A stretch of 64,000 nt of DNA, taken from JANLYC01 sp963750495 (GTDB taxonomy: Bacteria; Actinomycetota; Actinomycetes; Propionibacteriales; Nocardioidaceae). Below, piece by piece: positions 26,689-35,758 of the stretch. Position 1 is the stretch's first letter. Each line of letters opens with the position of its first letter. The stretch is from positions 1-64,000 of the forward strand of contig CAVVQV010000017.1 of NCBI GenBank assembly GCA_963750495.1, read 5' to 3'. A program made the position numbers and the translations under genes. The notes beneath the pieces are model-generated. The model had not been told where the DNA came from and did not search any database. It was given only the letters and a program-made list of their open reading frames with translations.

Positions 26689-27804
26689 ATGAGCGCCTCC
26701 CGTAAGCCCCGCGTCGCCGTCGTCTTCGGCGGTCGCTCGGCCGAGCACGCGGTCTCCTGTTCGACGGCTGCCAGCGTGCTGGCGGCGATCGATCGAGACG
26801 CGTACGACGTCGTACCGATCGGCATCAGCACCGAGGGCAAATGGGTGCTCGAGTCCGGCGATCCGGAGCGTCTTGCTCTCACGGCTGCGCATACACCGGA
26901 GGTCGACGGCGCGTCGGCCGCCGTGGTGGTCAGCCAGGATCCGAGCCGGCGAGAGATCACGGTCGTCGAGCCGGGCCGCACGCCGGCCGAGCTCGGTGAG
27001 GTCGACGTCGTGTTCCCGTTGCTGCACGGGCCGTGGGGCGAGGACGGCACGATCCAGGGACTGTTCGAGGTCGGCGGCATCAGGTATGTCGGCTCCGGCG
27101 TTCTCGCGTCCGCCGTCGGCATGGACAAGCACTACATGAAGGTGGTGCTGGCGGCCGCCGGACTGCCGATCATCCCGTACGTCGTCGTCAAGCCGCGAGA
27201 GTGGAAGGACGACCCGGCGGCGGCGCGCGAGTCTGTCGCGTCCTTGGGCTACCCGGTCTTCGTGAAGCCGGCGCGCGGGGGGTCGAGTCTCGGCATCACG
27301 AAAGTGGCAACCGCCGCTGAGCTGGACGCGGCGATCGAGCACGCGCGCGAGTTCGACCCGAAGGTGCTCGTCGAGCCCGCCGCCGAGGGCGCCCGGGAGA
27401 TCGAGTGTGGCGTGCTCGAACGGATCGACGGTGGTGTCGACGCGAGTCAGGTGGCTGAGATCACCGGCTACGGCACCCACGAGTTCTACGACTTCGCCGC
27501 CAAGTACCTGGGGGAGGAGGGCGTCACCCTCGACGTCCCGGCGAACCTCCGCGCCGAGGTGACCGAACAGGTCCAGCAGCTCGCCCTGGCCGCCTTCGAG
27601 GCGTTGAGCTGCGAGGGCTTGGCCCGGGTCGACTTCTTCGTCGGCCGCGACGACACGATCGTCATCAACGAGATCAACACGATGCCGGGCTTCACTCCCG
27701 CGTCGATGTTTCCCCGGATGTGGGCCGAGTCGGGCTTGGACTATCCCGAGCTGGTCGAGCGGCTGATCAGCCTGGCACTGCAGCGCTCGACCGGCCTGCG
27801 GTGA
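26689..27804 (+). CDS. ddl: D-alanine--D-alanine ligase
   Basis: Ddl joins two D-alanines for peptidoglycan using ATP in the cytoplasm. 371 residues from ATG 26689; an upstream frame would add 14 residues overlapping the divergent promoter. The ATP-grasp core is visible: VVFGGRSAEHAVS at the N-terminus, HGPWGEDGTIQGLFE near 110, the lysine-rich PVFVKPARGGSSLGI near 195 and the metal-binding INEINTMPGFTP near 325. Neighbours gpsA and DUF3515 match the mycobacterial order (gpdA2, ddlA, Rv2980). Confidence 0.96.
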   Translation: MSASRKPRVAVVFGGRSAEHAVSCSTAASVLAAIDRDAYDVVPIGISTEGKWVLESGDPERLALTAAHTPEVDGASAAVVVSQDPSRREITVVEPGRTPAELGEVDVVFPLLHGPWGEDGTIQGLFEVGGIRYVGSGVLASAVGMDKHYMKVVLAAAGLPIIPYVVVKPREWKDDPAAARESVASLGYPVFVKPARGGSSLGITKVATAAELDAAIEHAREFDPKVLVEPAAEGAREIECGVLERIDGGVDASQVAEITGYGTHEFYDFAAKYLGEEGVTLDVPANLRAEVTEQVQQLALAAFEALSCEGLARVDFFVGRDDTIVINEINTMPGFTPASMFPRMWAESGLDYPELVERLISLALQRSTGLR

Positions 27805-27817
27805 GCCCCGGCTCGAC

Positions 27818-27873
27818 GCCATACGCCATACGGCATACGGGATACGGGATACGCCGTACCCCCGACGCCGTAC
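27818..27873 (+). repeat. heptamer tandem repeat (GCCATAC-type)
   Basis: Seven-base units follow without gaps from 27818: GCCATAC, GCCATAC, GGCATAC, GGGATAC, GGGATAC, GCCGTAC, then a divergent unit and a final GCCGTAC. It starts 13 bases after the ddl stop, in the gap before the second copy of the palindrome. It encodes nothing obvious. Confidence 0.8.
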
Positions 27874-27928
27874 GCCGGGAGCGCGGACCTGGGAGTACCC
27901 GAGGCAACAACCGGGTCCCCAAGGGAAA

Positions 27929-27970
27929 TTTGCCTAGTTCACAAGCCTTCTGGCTTGTGAACTAGGCAAA
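27929..27970. repeat. perfect 19-bp inverted repeat, copy 2 of a repeated element
   Basis: Arms TTTGCCTAGTTCACAAGCC (27929-27947) and their exact complement (27952-27970) enclose TTCT. They are identical to the arms of the element at 25374-25417; only the loop differs, and both copies are followed by CGCG. It lies between the convergent ends of ddl and the DUF3515 lipoprotein gene. Confidence 0.9.
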
Positions 27971-27979
27971 CGCGGAGGG

Positions 27980-28528
27980 TCACTGGCAAGGGTGCTCGAG
28001 GGGGATCGAGTGTTGGATGGGGCGCGCCAGGACGGTCAGGGGGTCAGCCGGGGAACGTCCGTCGACGTCGGGGACGGACACCTCGACGTACGCCGACCGG
28101 CCGATCGTCGTGAACGTCATCGTGCCGTTGACCGGCTCGTCACCGGAGACCTCGCGACCGTCCTGCGTGGCCAGCCAGCCGACGCCGCTCACCTCGAAGC
28201 ACGCCGACGTCACCACCAGCGCGGTAGGCCGTGACACGCCACACCGGAGGACGATGGCGGGATCCCCCCACGCGGCCGCCAAGGCATCGGCAGGAGCCAC
28301 CGCGCGGGACTTCTCGTCGAGGACCGTCGGCGGGAGGTCGTCGATCAGGGCCGCGCACTGGTCAGTCGCCGCGCCGGTCGGCGAGGGTGCGGCCACCTCG
28401 ACGGCACCGTCCCCGGACCCGCACCCGGCCAGGCAGAGCAGCAAACCCACCGCCACCCCCGACGCCACCCGGCCGGTGAGCGCCGGGCTCGGGCGGCCTT
28501 TCAACACGACGCCCCCGCCACGCAGCAA
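27980..28528 (-). CDS. DUF3515 family lipoprotein
   Basis: A 182-residue protein with a hydrophobic signal segment ending in the lipobox LCLAGC near residue 36, so it is probably a lipid-anchored cell-envelope protein. The rest matches the actinobacterial DUF3515 pattern with Cys pairs around DQCAALIDDLPP, IVLRCGVSRP and TSACFEV that could form disulfides. The function is unknown. An internal GTG a few codons in may be the real start. Position between ddl and thiL is conserved with Rv2980. Confidence 0.8.
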   Translation of the reverse strand: MLRGGGVVLKGRPSPALTGRVASGVAVGLLLCLAGCGSGDGAVEVAAPSPTGAATDQCAALIDDLPPTVLDEKSRAVAPADALAAAWGDPAIVLRCGVSRPTALVVTSACFEVSGVGWLATQDGREVSGDEPVNGTMTFTTIGRSAYVEVSVPDVDGRSPADPLTVLARPIQHSIPLEHPCQ

Positions 28529-28589
28529 CGCGGGACAGGGGCAGACATGCGACGAGGTCGAGTCACGAGCAACTCGACGGGTGGTGGCT

Positions 28590-28826
28590 TCAGATGTGGA
28601 CGACGGGGCAGGTCAGCGTGCGGGTGATGCCGTCGATCGACTGCACGCGCGCCACGACCAGCTTGCCGAGCTCGTCGACGTTGCGCGCCTCGGCCCGGAC
28701 GATCACGTCATACGGACCGGTCACGTCTTCGGCGAGTGTGACGCCCTTGACTCCGGCGATGGCCTGGGCGACCTCCGCGGCCTTGCCGACCTCGGTCTGG
28801 ATGAGGATGTACGCCTGAACCACCAC
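28590..28826 (-). CDS. Lrp/AsnC-type ligand-binding (RAM) protein
   Basis: A 78-residue stand-alone RAM domain: VQAYILIQTEVGKAAEVAQAIAG at the start and GPYDVIVRAEARNVDELGKLVV in the centre, the amino-acid-binding alpha/beta sandwich of Lrp proteins. The DNA-binding helix-turn-helix is absent, so it cannot act as a regulator alone. It may modulate a full Lrp protein or have another role. It is divergent from thiL. Confidence 0.85.
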   Translation of the reverse strand: MVVQAYILIQTEVGKAAEVAQAIAGVKGVTLAEDVTGPYDVIVRAEARNVDELGKLVVARVQSIDGITRTLTCPVVHI

Positions 28827-28930
28827 TGGGGCCTCCTGCTAGGTCGGGTCCGTGTCCTGGAGCGATGTTCACGCTACCGCTCCGTTAGGTTGTCACATCC
28901 AGCGGTACGGCGAAAGCGAGGGAAACTCCC

Positions 28931-29905
28931 ATGAGCCAAGCACTCCAGGGCAGCCTGGGCGACATCGGTGAGTTCGGACTCGTCAACGCACTCGTCGAGC
29001 GCTTCGACACCACCAACGACAGCCGGGTGGTCGTCGGACCGGGTGACGACGCCGCCGTCGTCGCCCTCGGCGCGGCCTCCGGAGGGCAGGTGGTCGCTTC
29101 GCTCGACATGCTCGTCCAGAGCCGCCACTTCCGCCTCGACTGGTCGAGCGCGACCGACGTCGGCCACAAGGCGGCAGCCGAGAACCTCTCCGACATCAAC
29201 GCCATGGGCGGTCGCGCGACCTGCCTGCTGGTCGGGCTCGCCGCCCCGGCTGAGCTCGAGGCCCAGTGGGCGCTCGACTTTGCCGACGGGCTGGCCGCCG
29301 AGGCTGCCCAGGTGGGGGCGGTCGTCGTGGGCGGAGACGTCACGAGCGCCGACGTCATCACGATCTCGATCGCTGTCCTCGGCACCTGCGAGCACGGTGT
29401 CGTACGCCGATCAGGCGCCCAGCCGGGAGACGTCGTCGCGCTGGCCGGGCGACAGGGCTGGGCCGATGCGGGGTTCGCCGTCCTCGGGCGCGGCTTCCGG
29501 TCTCCGCGGGTCGTCGTGGACGCCCATCGCCGGCCCGAGCCGCCCTACGACGCCGGTCCGTCGGCAGCGAAGGCCGGGGCGACCGCGATGATCGATGTGA
29601 GCGACGGACTGCTCCAGGACCTGGGACATCTGGCCACCGCCAGCGGGGTCGGCATCGACATCACGACGGCCGGCTTCGACGTGCCTGAGCCGCTGCAGGC
29701 CGTGGGCGCCGCGCTGGGCGTCGACCCGCTGCGGTTCATGCTCACCGGCGGTGACGACTACAGCCTCGCCGCGACGTTTCCCGCCGGGACGACCTTGCCC
29801 AAGCCGTGGCGTCGCATCGGAGTGGTGCTCGGTCAGGGCCCCGGCCAGGTCACGGTCGACGGGGCGGAGTACGACGGCGCGGACGGCCATCAGCACTTCC
29901 GATGA
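28931..29905 (+). CDS. thiL: thiamine-monophosphate kinase
   Basis: ThiL phosphorylates thiamine phosphate to the active cofactor thiamine diphosphate. 324 residues of the PurM-like family. The N-terminal ATP/metal region has GPGDDAAVVAL near residue 36, the middle has NLSDINAMGGRAT near 88 and GGDVTSADVI near 136, and a second metal site is in MIDVSDGLLQDLGH near 220. A GGGAAA-type ribosome site precedes ATG. Same gene and position as M. tuberculosis thiL. Confidence 0.95.
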   Translation: MSQALQGSLGDIGEFGLVNALVERFDTTNDSRVVVGPGDDAAVVALGAASGGQVVASLDMLVQSRHFRLDWSSATDVGHKAAAENLSDINAMGGRATCLLVGLAAPAELEAQWALDFADGLAAEAAQVGAVVVGGDVTSADVITISIAVLGTCEHGVVRRSGAQPGDVVALAGRQGWADAGFAVLGRGFRSPRVVVDAHRRPEPPYDAGPSAAKAGATAMIDVSDGLLQDLGHLATASGVGIDITTAGFDVPEPLQAVGAALGVDPLRFMLTGGDDYSLAATFPAGTTLPKPWRRIGVVLGQGPGQVTVDGAEYDGADGHQHFR

Positions 29906-29965
29906 CAGGAGTCCGAAAGCGGCGAAGCCGCTACGGGACACCCTCGACGAGCCACCTCGGCCCAG

Positions 29966-29998
29966 AGAAAAACCCCCGAAACCTGTCGGTCCGGGGGT
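29966..29998 (-). terminator. intrinsic terminator of rpmB
   Basis: On the minus strand a CCCCCG/CGGGGG stem (plus-strand 29973-29978 and 29992-29997) is followed by TTTTTCTC, 26-30 bases after the rpmB stop. It is the clearest stem plus U-tract terminator in the window. Confidence 0.8.
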
Positions 29999-30023
29999 GG
30001 AGTGGCGGGATTGAGCCGGTCCG

Positions 30024-30209
30024 CTAGCGGGTGACCTTGCCGGCCTTCAGGCAGGACGTGCAGACGTTGAGCCGCTTCGGCGTACCGTTGACGACCGCGC
30101 GAACCCGCTGGATGTTGGGGTCGAAGCGGCGTTTGGTCCGGCGGTGCGAGTGCGACACGTTGTGGCCGAACTCGGGGCTCTTGGCGCAGATGTCACAGAC
30201 GGCGGCCAC
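30024..30209 (-). CDS. rpmB: 50S ribosomal protein L28
   Basis: A 61-residue L28. It starts MAAVCDICAK and ends VCTSCLKAGKVTR, so it is the C+ form whose two CxxC pairs bind zinc. Actinobacteria often carry a second, zinc-free L28 elsewhere under Zur control; this one would be the zinc-replete copy. It has its own terminator on the minus strand. The 292-base gap to the next gene, on its 5' side, must hold its promoter and that of the divergent DAK2 gene; I see no further element there. Confidence 0.97.
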   Translation of the reverse strand: MAAVCDICAKSPEFGHNVSHSHRRTKRRFDPNIQRVRAVVNGTPKRLNVCTSCLKAGKVTR

Positions 30210-30501
30210 GGTGTACTCCTGGAATCACGGGATCGGATCAACTGCCGCTGCTTTCGGCCGTACCGCACAGCGGTCACGGGCCCACAGGGCAACCGGGCAA
30301 GAATAACGGATCGGTCGCACCGGACGCCAATCGATGCCCGCCCACCGAGCCGCGCGGGGCGGGCAGCACGACCGGGGACGCACCCGAGGCGGATAGGGTT
30401 TGCGCGTACGGAACGGGCTGCCCCCGCTCCCGATCGACCCGTCCCGACACCCGACGACCCGCCTGACGACCGCCTGACGACCCCGACTGGAGCACCACCC
30501 C

Positions 30502-32262
30502 GTGACCGACACTGCCGTGCCTGATGCCGCCTCCGGGGGCGCCTCAGGCGACGCCGTGGCCGCGCTGGCGCTGGCACTGCTCGAGCACTGGTGCGATGTC
30601 ACGCTCGAGGCGCTCGGTACGGCTCGCGAGGAGATCGACGCGCTGAACGTCTATCCGGTGCCAGACGGCGACACCGGGACCAACCTGTACCTGACGTTCG
30701 AGGCCGCCCGGCAGGCACTGGTCGACGCCGAACCCACCACCATGGTCGGAGCCCTGACCGTCTTCGCGCGCGGCGCGCTGCTGGGGGCACGCGGGAACTC
30801 CGGAGTGATCCTGTCCCAGCTCATGCGCGCCGGTGCCGATCAGCTGCTGCGCGGCGACCCGAGCAAACCCGGCCAGCTGCTCGCCGACACGCTGACGCTG
30901 GCCTGCACGGCGGCATACGACGCGGTGGCGACGCCCGTCGAAGGCACCATCCTCACGGTGGCCCGGGCAGCGGCCGAGGCCGGGCAGGCCGCCGTACCTG
31001 ATGCACCTGACGACATCACGGCCCAGATGGGGTACGTCGTCCGAGCGGCCGCCCTCGCCGCACGCGAGGCCCTCGAGCGCACCCCGGAACAGCTGCCGAT
31101 CCTCGCTTCGGCCGGAGTGGTCGACGCGGGTGGACGTGGCCTGTGCGTGATCCTCGACGCGGCCGAGGAGGCGCTGACCGGACAGCCTACGGCGGCGCGC
31201 TACCAGCGTCGCGGGCCGCTGCCCGTGCCGATCCAGACCGACGCCGACCTCTCCGCTGACGGACCCGCCTACGAGGTCATGTTCCTGCTCGACGCCGACC
31301 ACACCAAGATCCCTGCCCTCCGGCAGCGGCTCGCGCCGCTCGGTGACTCGCTGGTCGTGGTCGGCGGCGACGGCTTGTGGAACGTGCATGTGCACGTCGA
31401 CGACGTCGGCGCCGCGATCGAGGCCGGTCTCGACGCAGGGCGGCCGTACCGGGTGCGCGTCACCCACTTCGCCGAGCAGATCAGCCAGGCCGCCGCCGGG
31501 CGCCGGAGGGGCGGCGCGGCGGCCGAAGGCGCCCCGGTCGGGCCGCGCGGGGTCGTCGCAGTCGGGGCCGGCCCGGGTCTGCGATCCCTGTTCGCGCAGG
31601 CCGGGGCGGGCGTCGTACCAGGTGGGCCCGGGCGGCGGTGTTCCACCGGGGAACTGCTCGACGCGATCCGATCCACGGGTTCAGCGGAGGTGATCCTGCT
31701 GCCCAACGACGGGGACACCATCGCCGTTGCCGAAGCGGCCGCGCAGGCTGCCCGCGACGAGGGCATCCGCACCGCGGTGATCCCGACCCGCGCGCAGGTG
31801 CAGGGGTTGGCCGCGGTCGCGGTGCACGACCCATCCCGGTCCTTCGACGACGACGTCGTGTCGATGACGTCGGCGGCCGGACATGCTCGCCACGGCGCTG
31901 TCACGATTGCCGCCAAGGACGCCATGACCATGGCCGGTGCCTGCCGGCGTGGTGACAGCCTGGGCGTGGTCGAGGGCGACTTCGCCGTGGTCGGTGGCAA
32001 CCTCGACGACGTCGCCATCGACGTGGTCACCCGGTTGTTGTCCGGCGGCGGTGAGATGGTCACCCTGGTGACCGGTGCCGTGCCCTCGGACTCAGCCATC
32101 GGCGACGGGCTCGATGGCGACCTCGCCGGCGCCGCTGCTGTCGACATCGACCGCCTGGTCGACCGGGTGTCCTCACATGTGGCAGCGCTACGTCCCGACG
32201 TCGAGGTCGTTGTGTACGACGGGGGTCAACAGCGCTACCCGCTGCTCATCGGGGTCGAGTGA
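30502..32262 (+). CDS. DAK2 domain protein, FakA-like fatty acid kinase subunit
   Basis: A 586-residue protein starting with GTG. The N-terminal DhaL/DAK2 domain shows DALNVYPVPDGDTGTNLYLTF near residue 48, whose Asp residues bind Mg-ATP, and GARGNSGVILSQ near 95. The C-terminal half is the FakA-type domain that works with DegV/FakB carriers in fatty acid phosphorylation in Firmicutes. No DegV gene is seen in the window, so the fatty-acid role is an inference from family. recG starts inside its stop, as in M. tuberculosis (Rv2974c, recG). Confidence 0.85.
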   Translation: MTDTAVPDAASGGASGDAVAALALALLEHWCDVTLEALGTAREEIDALNVYPVPDGDTGTNLYLTFEAARQALVDAEPTTMVGALTVFARGALLGARGNSGVILSQLMRAGADQLLRGDPSKPGQLLADTLTLACTAAYDAVATPVEGTILTVARAAAEAGQAAVPDAPDDITAQMGYVVRAAALAAREALERTPEQLPILASAGVVDAGGRGLCVILDAAEEALTGQPTAARYQRRGPLPVPIQTDADLSADGPAYEVMFLLDADHTKIPALRQRLAPLGDSLVVVGGDGLWNVHVHVDDVGAAIEAGLDAGRPYRVRVTHFAEQISQAAAGRRRGGAAAEGAPVGPRGVVAVGAGPGLRSLFAQAGAGVVPGGPGRRCSTGELLDAIRSTGSAEVILLPNDGDTIAVAEAAAQAARDEGIRTAVIPTRAQVQGLAAVAVHDPSRSFDDDVVSMTSAAGHARHGAVTIAAKDAMTMAGACRRGDSLGVVEGDFAVVGGNLDDVAIDVVTRLLSGGGEMVTLVTGAVPSDSAIGDGLDGDLAGAAAVDIDRLVDRVSSHVAALRPDVEVVVYDGGQQRYPLLIGVE

Positions 32263-34496
32263 TGGCTGCTGCCCGCATCGGACCCGACACCCCGCTGCGC
32301 GGGCTGGTGGGCGCCAAGGCCGCCGCGGCCCTGGGCGACGTCTTCGAGATCGAGACCGTGGGAGAGCTGCTCGAGCACTATCCCCGCCGCCTCGAGGACC
32401 GCGGACAGCTCACCGACTTCGCTCACCTTGTCCTCGACGAGCACGTCACCGTGCTGGCCAAGACGAGGAGCGTCACGAGCAAGAGGTTCAAACCCAAGCG
32501 GGGTGGGCGGCTGTCGACCCGGACCGAGGTGGTCATCACCGATGGTGAGCGTGAGCTGGTCTGCACCTTTTTCGGGCAGCACTGGCGTGACGAGCAGCTT
32601 CAGCCAGGAACTGTGGCCCTGTTCAGCGGCAAGGTCACGCTGTTCAACCGGCGTCGCCAGCTGAACCATCCCACCTGCGAGATCCTCGGCAAGGGCAGCG
32701 ACCTCGACGAGTTCGAGAGCGTCGTCGCCGACAGTGGCGCCAAGCGGCTGCTGCCGATCTACCCGGCCAGCTCCAAGCTCACGTCGAAGATGATCATGGA
32801 CTCGGTCAAGCTGGTGCTGACTGCTGTCGACACCTTGCCCGACCCCCTCCCCGACGAGGTCCGTCGCGACCACCGGCTCATGTCGTACGACGAAGCCATC
32901 CGTGGCATTCACCAGCCCGAGAGTCGCGAGGATTGGGAGCAGGCCCGTCGCCGACTTCAGTACGACGAGGCGTTCGTGCACCAGACCGTCCTCGCGCAAC
33001 GCCGTCGGCTGACGCGCGAGCTGCAGGCCACTCCGAGACCCGGCATCGCGGGGGGACTGCTCGACCGCTTCGACGCCGCACTGCCGTTCTCGTTGACAGC
33101 CGGTCAGCGCGACATCGGAACCGAGATCAACAGGGATCTCACGCGCTCCTACCCGATGCACCGGCTTCTGCAGGGTGAGGTCGGATCAGGCAAGACCGTG
33201 GTCGCGCTCCGAGCGATGCTCCAGGTGGTGGACTCCGGTGGTCAGGCTGCCCTGCTGGCTCCGACCGAGGTGCTGGCCCAGCAGCACTACCGCTCGATCC
33301 TGACGTTGCTGGGCTCGATGGCGGAGGGCGGCATGCTCGGCAGCGACGAGACCGCGACCCGCGTCGCCCTCGTCACGGGGTCGCTCACGGCGTCGCGCCG
33401 CCGGGGCGCCTTGCTCGACGCGGTCTCCGGTTCGGCCGGCATCGTCGTCGGCACCCACGCCCTGCTCGAGGAAGCGGTCCAGTTCGCCGAGCTCGGCCTC
33501 GTGGTGGTCGACGAGCAGCACCGTTTCGGGGTCGAGCAGCGTGCCGCCCTCACGGCCCGGGCAGGGGCGGTCCCTCCGCACGTGCTGGTCATGACCGCGA
33601 CCCCGATCCCGCGCACGGTGGCGATGACCGTCTTCGGCGATCTCGATGTCTCGACGTTGCGTGAGATGCCGCAGGGGAGGGTCGAGATACAGACCGTGGT
33701 GGTGCCGGTCCAGCAGGCGCCGGACTGGCTCGACCGGGCCTGGCAACGCCTACGCGAGGAGGTGGCCAAGGGCCACCAGGCGTACGTCGTCTGTCCGCGC
33801 ATCGGCACCGAGCCCGAGTCCGACATGCAGGAGCCCATCGACGACGAGACGGCAGACCCGACCGGGCAGGCTCCCTCGCGTCGGCCTCCCGTGGCGGTCA
33901 CCCAGGTAGCCACGATGCTGGCGGAGGGGCCGCTCGCCGAGCTCCGCCTGTCGACCCTGCACGGCCGGCTGCCGGCAGACGAGAAGGACGAGGTCATGCG
34001 CAGGTTCGCGCTGGGTGACATCGACGCCTTGGTAGCCACGACCGTGATCGAGGTCGGTGTCGACGTTCCCAATGCCACGCTCATGGTGGTCATGGATGCC
34101 GACCGGTTCGGGGTGTCACAGCTGCATCAGCTTCGGGGCCGGGTAGGCCGCGGTGCAGTGCCCGGGCTGTGCCTGCTGGTCACCGACGCCGTCGAGGGTT
34201 CGCACTCGCGCACACGGCTGGATGGGGTCGCCGCAACGACCGATGGCTTCGAGCTCTCGCGACTCGACCTCGCGAACCGTCGCGAGGGTGACGTGTTGGG
34301 TGCGAGCCAGTCGGGTCGGCGTTCGAGCCTTCGGCTGCTCTCGGTGCTGCGCGACGAGGATGTCATCGTTGCCGCCCGGACCGCCGCCGACACCGTGGTC
34401 GCCGCAGACCCGGAGCTCGTCGAGCATCCCGTCCTGGCCACTCGGGTCGGGGCCCTGATCCGGACCGACCAGGCCAGCTTCCTGGACAAGTCGTGA
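32262..34496 (+). CDS. recG: ATP-dependent DNA helicase RecG
   Basis: RecG regresses stalled replication forks and processes Holliday junctions. 744 residues. An N-terminal wedge/OB region (about 1-250) is followed by a superfamily 2 helicase core with Walker A GEVGSGKTVVAL near residue 304, Walker B as DEQH in VVVDEQHRFGVEQR near 413 and motif III MTATPIPRT near 446. Motifs V-VI include STLHGRLPADEKDEVM and QLRGRVGRGAVPG. An insertion with acidic residues near 525-545 is seen in several actinobacterial RecG proteins. ATG shares one base with the preceding stop. Confidence 0.96.
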   Translation: MAAARIGPDTPLRGLVGAKAAAALGDVFEIETVGELLEHYPRRLEDRGQLTDFAHLVLDEHVTVLAKTRSVTSKRFKPKRGGRLSTRTEVVITDGERELVCTFFGQHWRDEQLQPGTVALFSGKVTLFNRRRQLNHPTCEILGKGSDLDEFESVVADSGAKRLLPIYPASSKLTSKMIMDSVKLVLTAVDTLPDPLPDEVRRDHRLMSYDEAIRGIHQPESREDWEQARRRLQYDEAFVHQTVLAQRRRLTRELQATPRPGIAGGLLDRFDAALPFSLTAGQRDIGTEINRDLTRSYPMHRLLQGEVGSGKTVVALRAMLQVVDSGGQAALLAPTEVLAQQHYRSILTLLGSMAEGGMLGSDETATRVALVTGSLTASRRRGALLDAVSGSAGIVVGTHALLEEAVQFAELGLVVVDEQHRFGVEQRAALTARAGAVPPHVLVMTATPIPRTVAMTVFGDLDVSTLREMPQGRVEIQTVVVPVQQAPDWLDRAWQRLREEVAKGHQAYVVCPRIGTEPESDMQEPIDDETADPTGQAPSRRPPVAVTQVATMLAEGPLAELRLSTLHGRLPADEKDEVMRRFALGDIDALVATTVIEVGVDVPNATLMVVMDADRFGVSQLHQLRGRVGRGAVPGLCLLVTDAVEGSHSRTRLDGVAATTDGFELSRLDLANRREGDVLGASQSGRRSSLRLLSVLRDEDVIVAARTAADTVVAADPELVEHPVLATRVGALIRTDQASFLDKS

Positions 34497-35110
34497 GCCG
34501 CATCATCGGTGGGTCGGCTCGCGGCCGCCGCCTCAAGACACCGCCGGGGACCCGCACGCGGCCGACGGCCGACCGGGTGCGAGAGGCGCTCTTCTCCGCG
34601 CTCGAGGCAGAGCTGGGCACGCTGGCCGGACTTCGCGTACTCGACCTGTTCGCCGGCTCGGGCGCCGTCGGGCTGGAGGCGTGCTCGCGGGGAGCAGGAT
34701 CCGTGCTGCTGGTCGAGAACGACCGGACCACGGCCGCTCTCATCCGCGCCAACGTCACCGCGCTCGGTTTCGACCAGGCAACCGTCCACGCCATCAGGGC
34801 TGAGCGCCTGCCTGAGACGCTCGCAGACCACGAGGTCGAAGGGGGCTTCGACGTGGTCTTCGCCGACCCGCCGTACGCGATGGAGACGGCGGCTGTCGGC
34901 GTCGTCCTCTCGGGGCTGCTCCGGGCGGGTCTCGTCAGCGATGAGGCGGTCTTCGTGGTCGAGCGGGCCCGTCGGGGCGAACCCTGGGTGTGGCCAAGGG
35001 GACTGAAGGGGATGCGCGAGAAGCGCTACGGCGAGACAATGCTGTTCTACGGTCAGGTCATCGGGTCGCCGGACTCCCCGCCAGGGAGCGGGCCCGACGT
35101 TGTGGTGTGA
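34493..35110 (+). CDS. rsmD: 16S rRNA (guanine(966)-N(2))-methyltransferase
   Basis: RsmD methylates G966 of 16S rRNA in the small subunit. 205 residues, GTG start overlapping the recG stop by four bases. The family N-terminus RIIGGSARGRRLKTPPG is clear. The SAM loop is LDLFAGSGAVGLEA near residue 52 and the catalytic motif IV is ADPPYA near 124. Coupled translation with recG and the following coaD fits the usual actinobacterial recG-rsmD-coaD order. Confidence 0.95.
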   Translation: MSRIIGGSARGRRLKTPPGTRTRPTADRVREALFSALEAELGTLAGLRVLDLFAGSGAVGLEACSRGAGSVLLVENDRTTAALIRANVTALGFDQATVHAIRAERLPETLADHEVEGGFDVVFADPPYAMETAAVGVVLSGLLRAGLVSDEAVFVVERARRGEPWVWPRGLKGMREKRYGETMLFYGQVIGSPDSPPGSGPDVVV

Positions 35111-35159
35111 CCACACTTGTGGTGACGCCTGCGACCGAGCCGCCGATCAAGGAGCCCTC

Positions 35160-35645
35160 ATGCGTCGAGCCGTCTGTCCCGGTTCGTTCGACCCGCCGAC
35201 CCATGGTCATCTCGACATCATCGGGCGTGCTGCCCGGCTCTTCGACGAGGTGACCGTCGCCGTGCTCGTCAACCCGGCCAAGAGCGGCCTCTTCACGGTG
35301 GCGGAGCGGTTGACCATGTTGGGCGAGGCCGTCGGTGAGTTCGACAACGTCAAGGTCGAGTCGTTCGAGGGGTTGCTGGTCGACTTCTGCCGCGACCACG
35401 ACATCGACGCCATCGTCAAGGGTCTCCGTGCCGTCAGCGACTTCGACTCCGAGCTCCAGATGGCGCAGATGAACGCTTCGCTGAGCGGGGTCGAGACGGT
35501 GTTCGTCCCGACCAGCCCGGAGTGGTCGTTCCTGGCGTCGAGCCTGGTCAAGGAAGTCGCCCGATTTGGTGGGGACGTGTCCGGCCTCGTACCGTCTGGT
35601 GTTCTCTCCCGGTTGACCGAACGCCTGCATGCTGCCGACGAATGA
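35160..35645 (+). CDS. coaD: phosphopantetheine adenylyltransferase
   Basis: CoaD transfers AMP to 4'-phosphopantetheine, the penultimate step of coenzyme A synthesis. 161 residues from ATG 35160. The nucleotidyltransferase motif GSFDPPTHGHLDII (HxGH type) is near residue 9 and the second conserved stretch SPEWSFLASSLVKEVARFGG near 118 contains the ISSS/T-type loop. It lies 49 bases after rsmD. Confidence 0.97.
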   Translation: MRRAVCPGSFDPPTHGHLDIIGRAARLFDEVTVAVLVNPAKSGLFTVAERLTMLGEAVGEFDNVKVESFEGLLVDFCRDHDIDAIVKGLRAVSDFDSELQMAQMNASLSGVETVFVPTSPEWSFLASSLVKEVARFGGDVSGLVPSGVLSRLTERLHAADE

Positions 35646-35758
35646 CAAACCGGGAAGTGAGCAGCGCTGCTGGGGCCTCGGAGGCATCATGGGGGTAGGA
35701 CCTGCGGCATCTGTGAGTATGAGCCACGGGCGGGGACGAACGAAATGAGGCCACTTCG

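Noticed and set aside
25374..27970. Composite transposon bounded by the two palindromes
   Set aside because: The interval holds core genes (ddl and a Cys/Met enzyme) in conserved order, with no transposase or target duplication.
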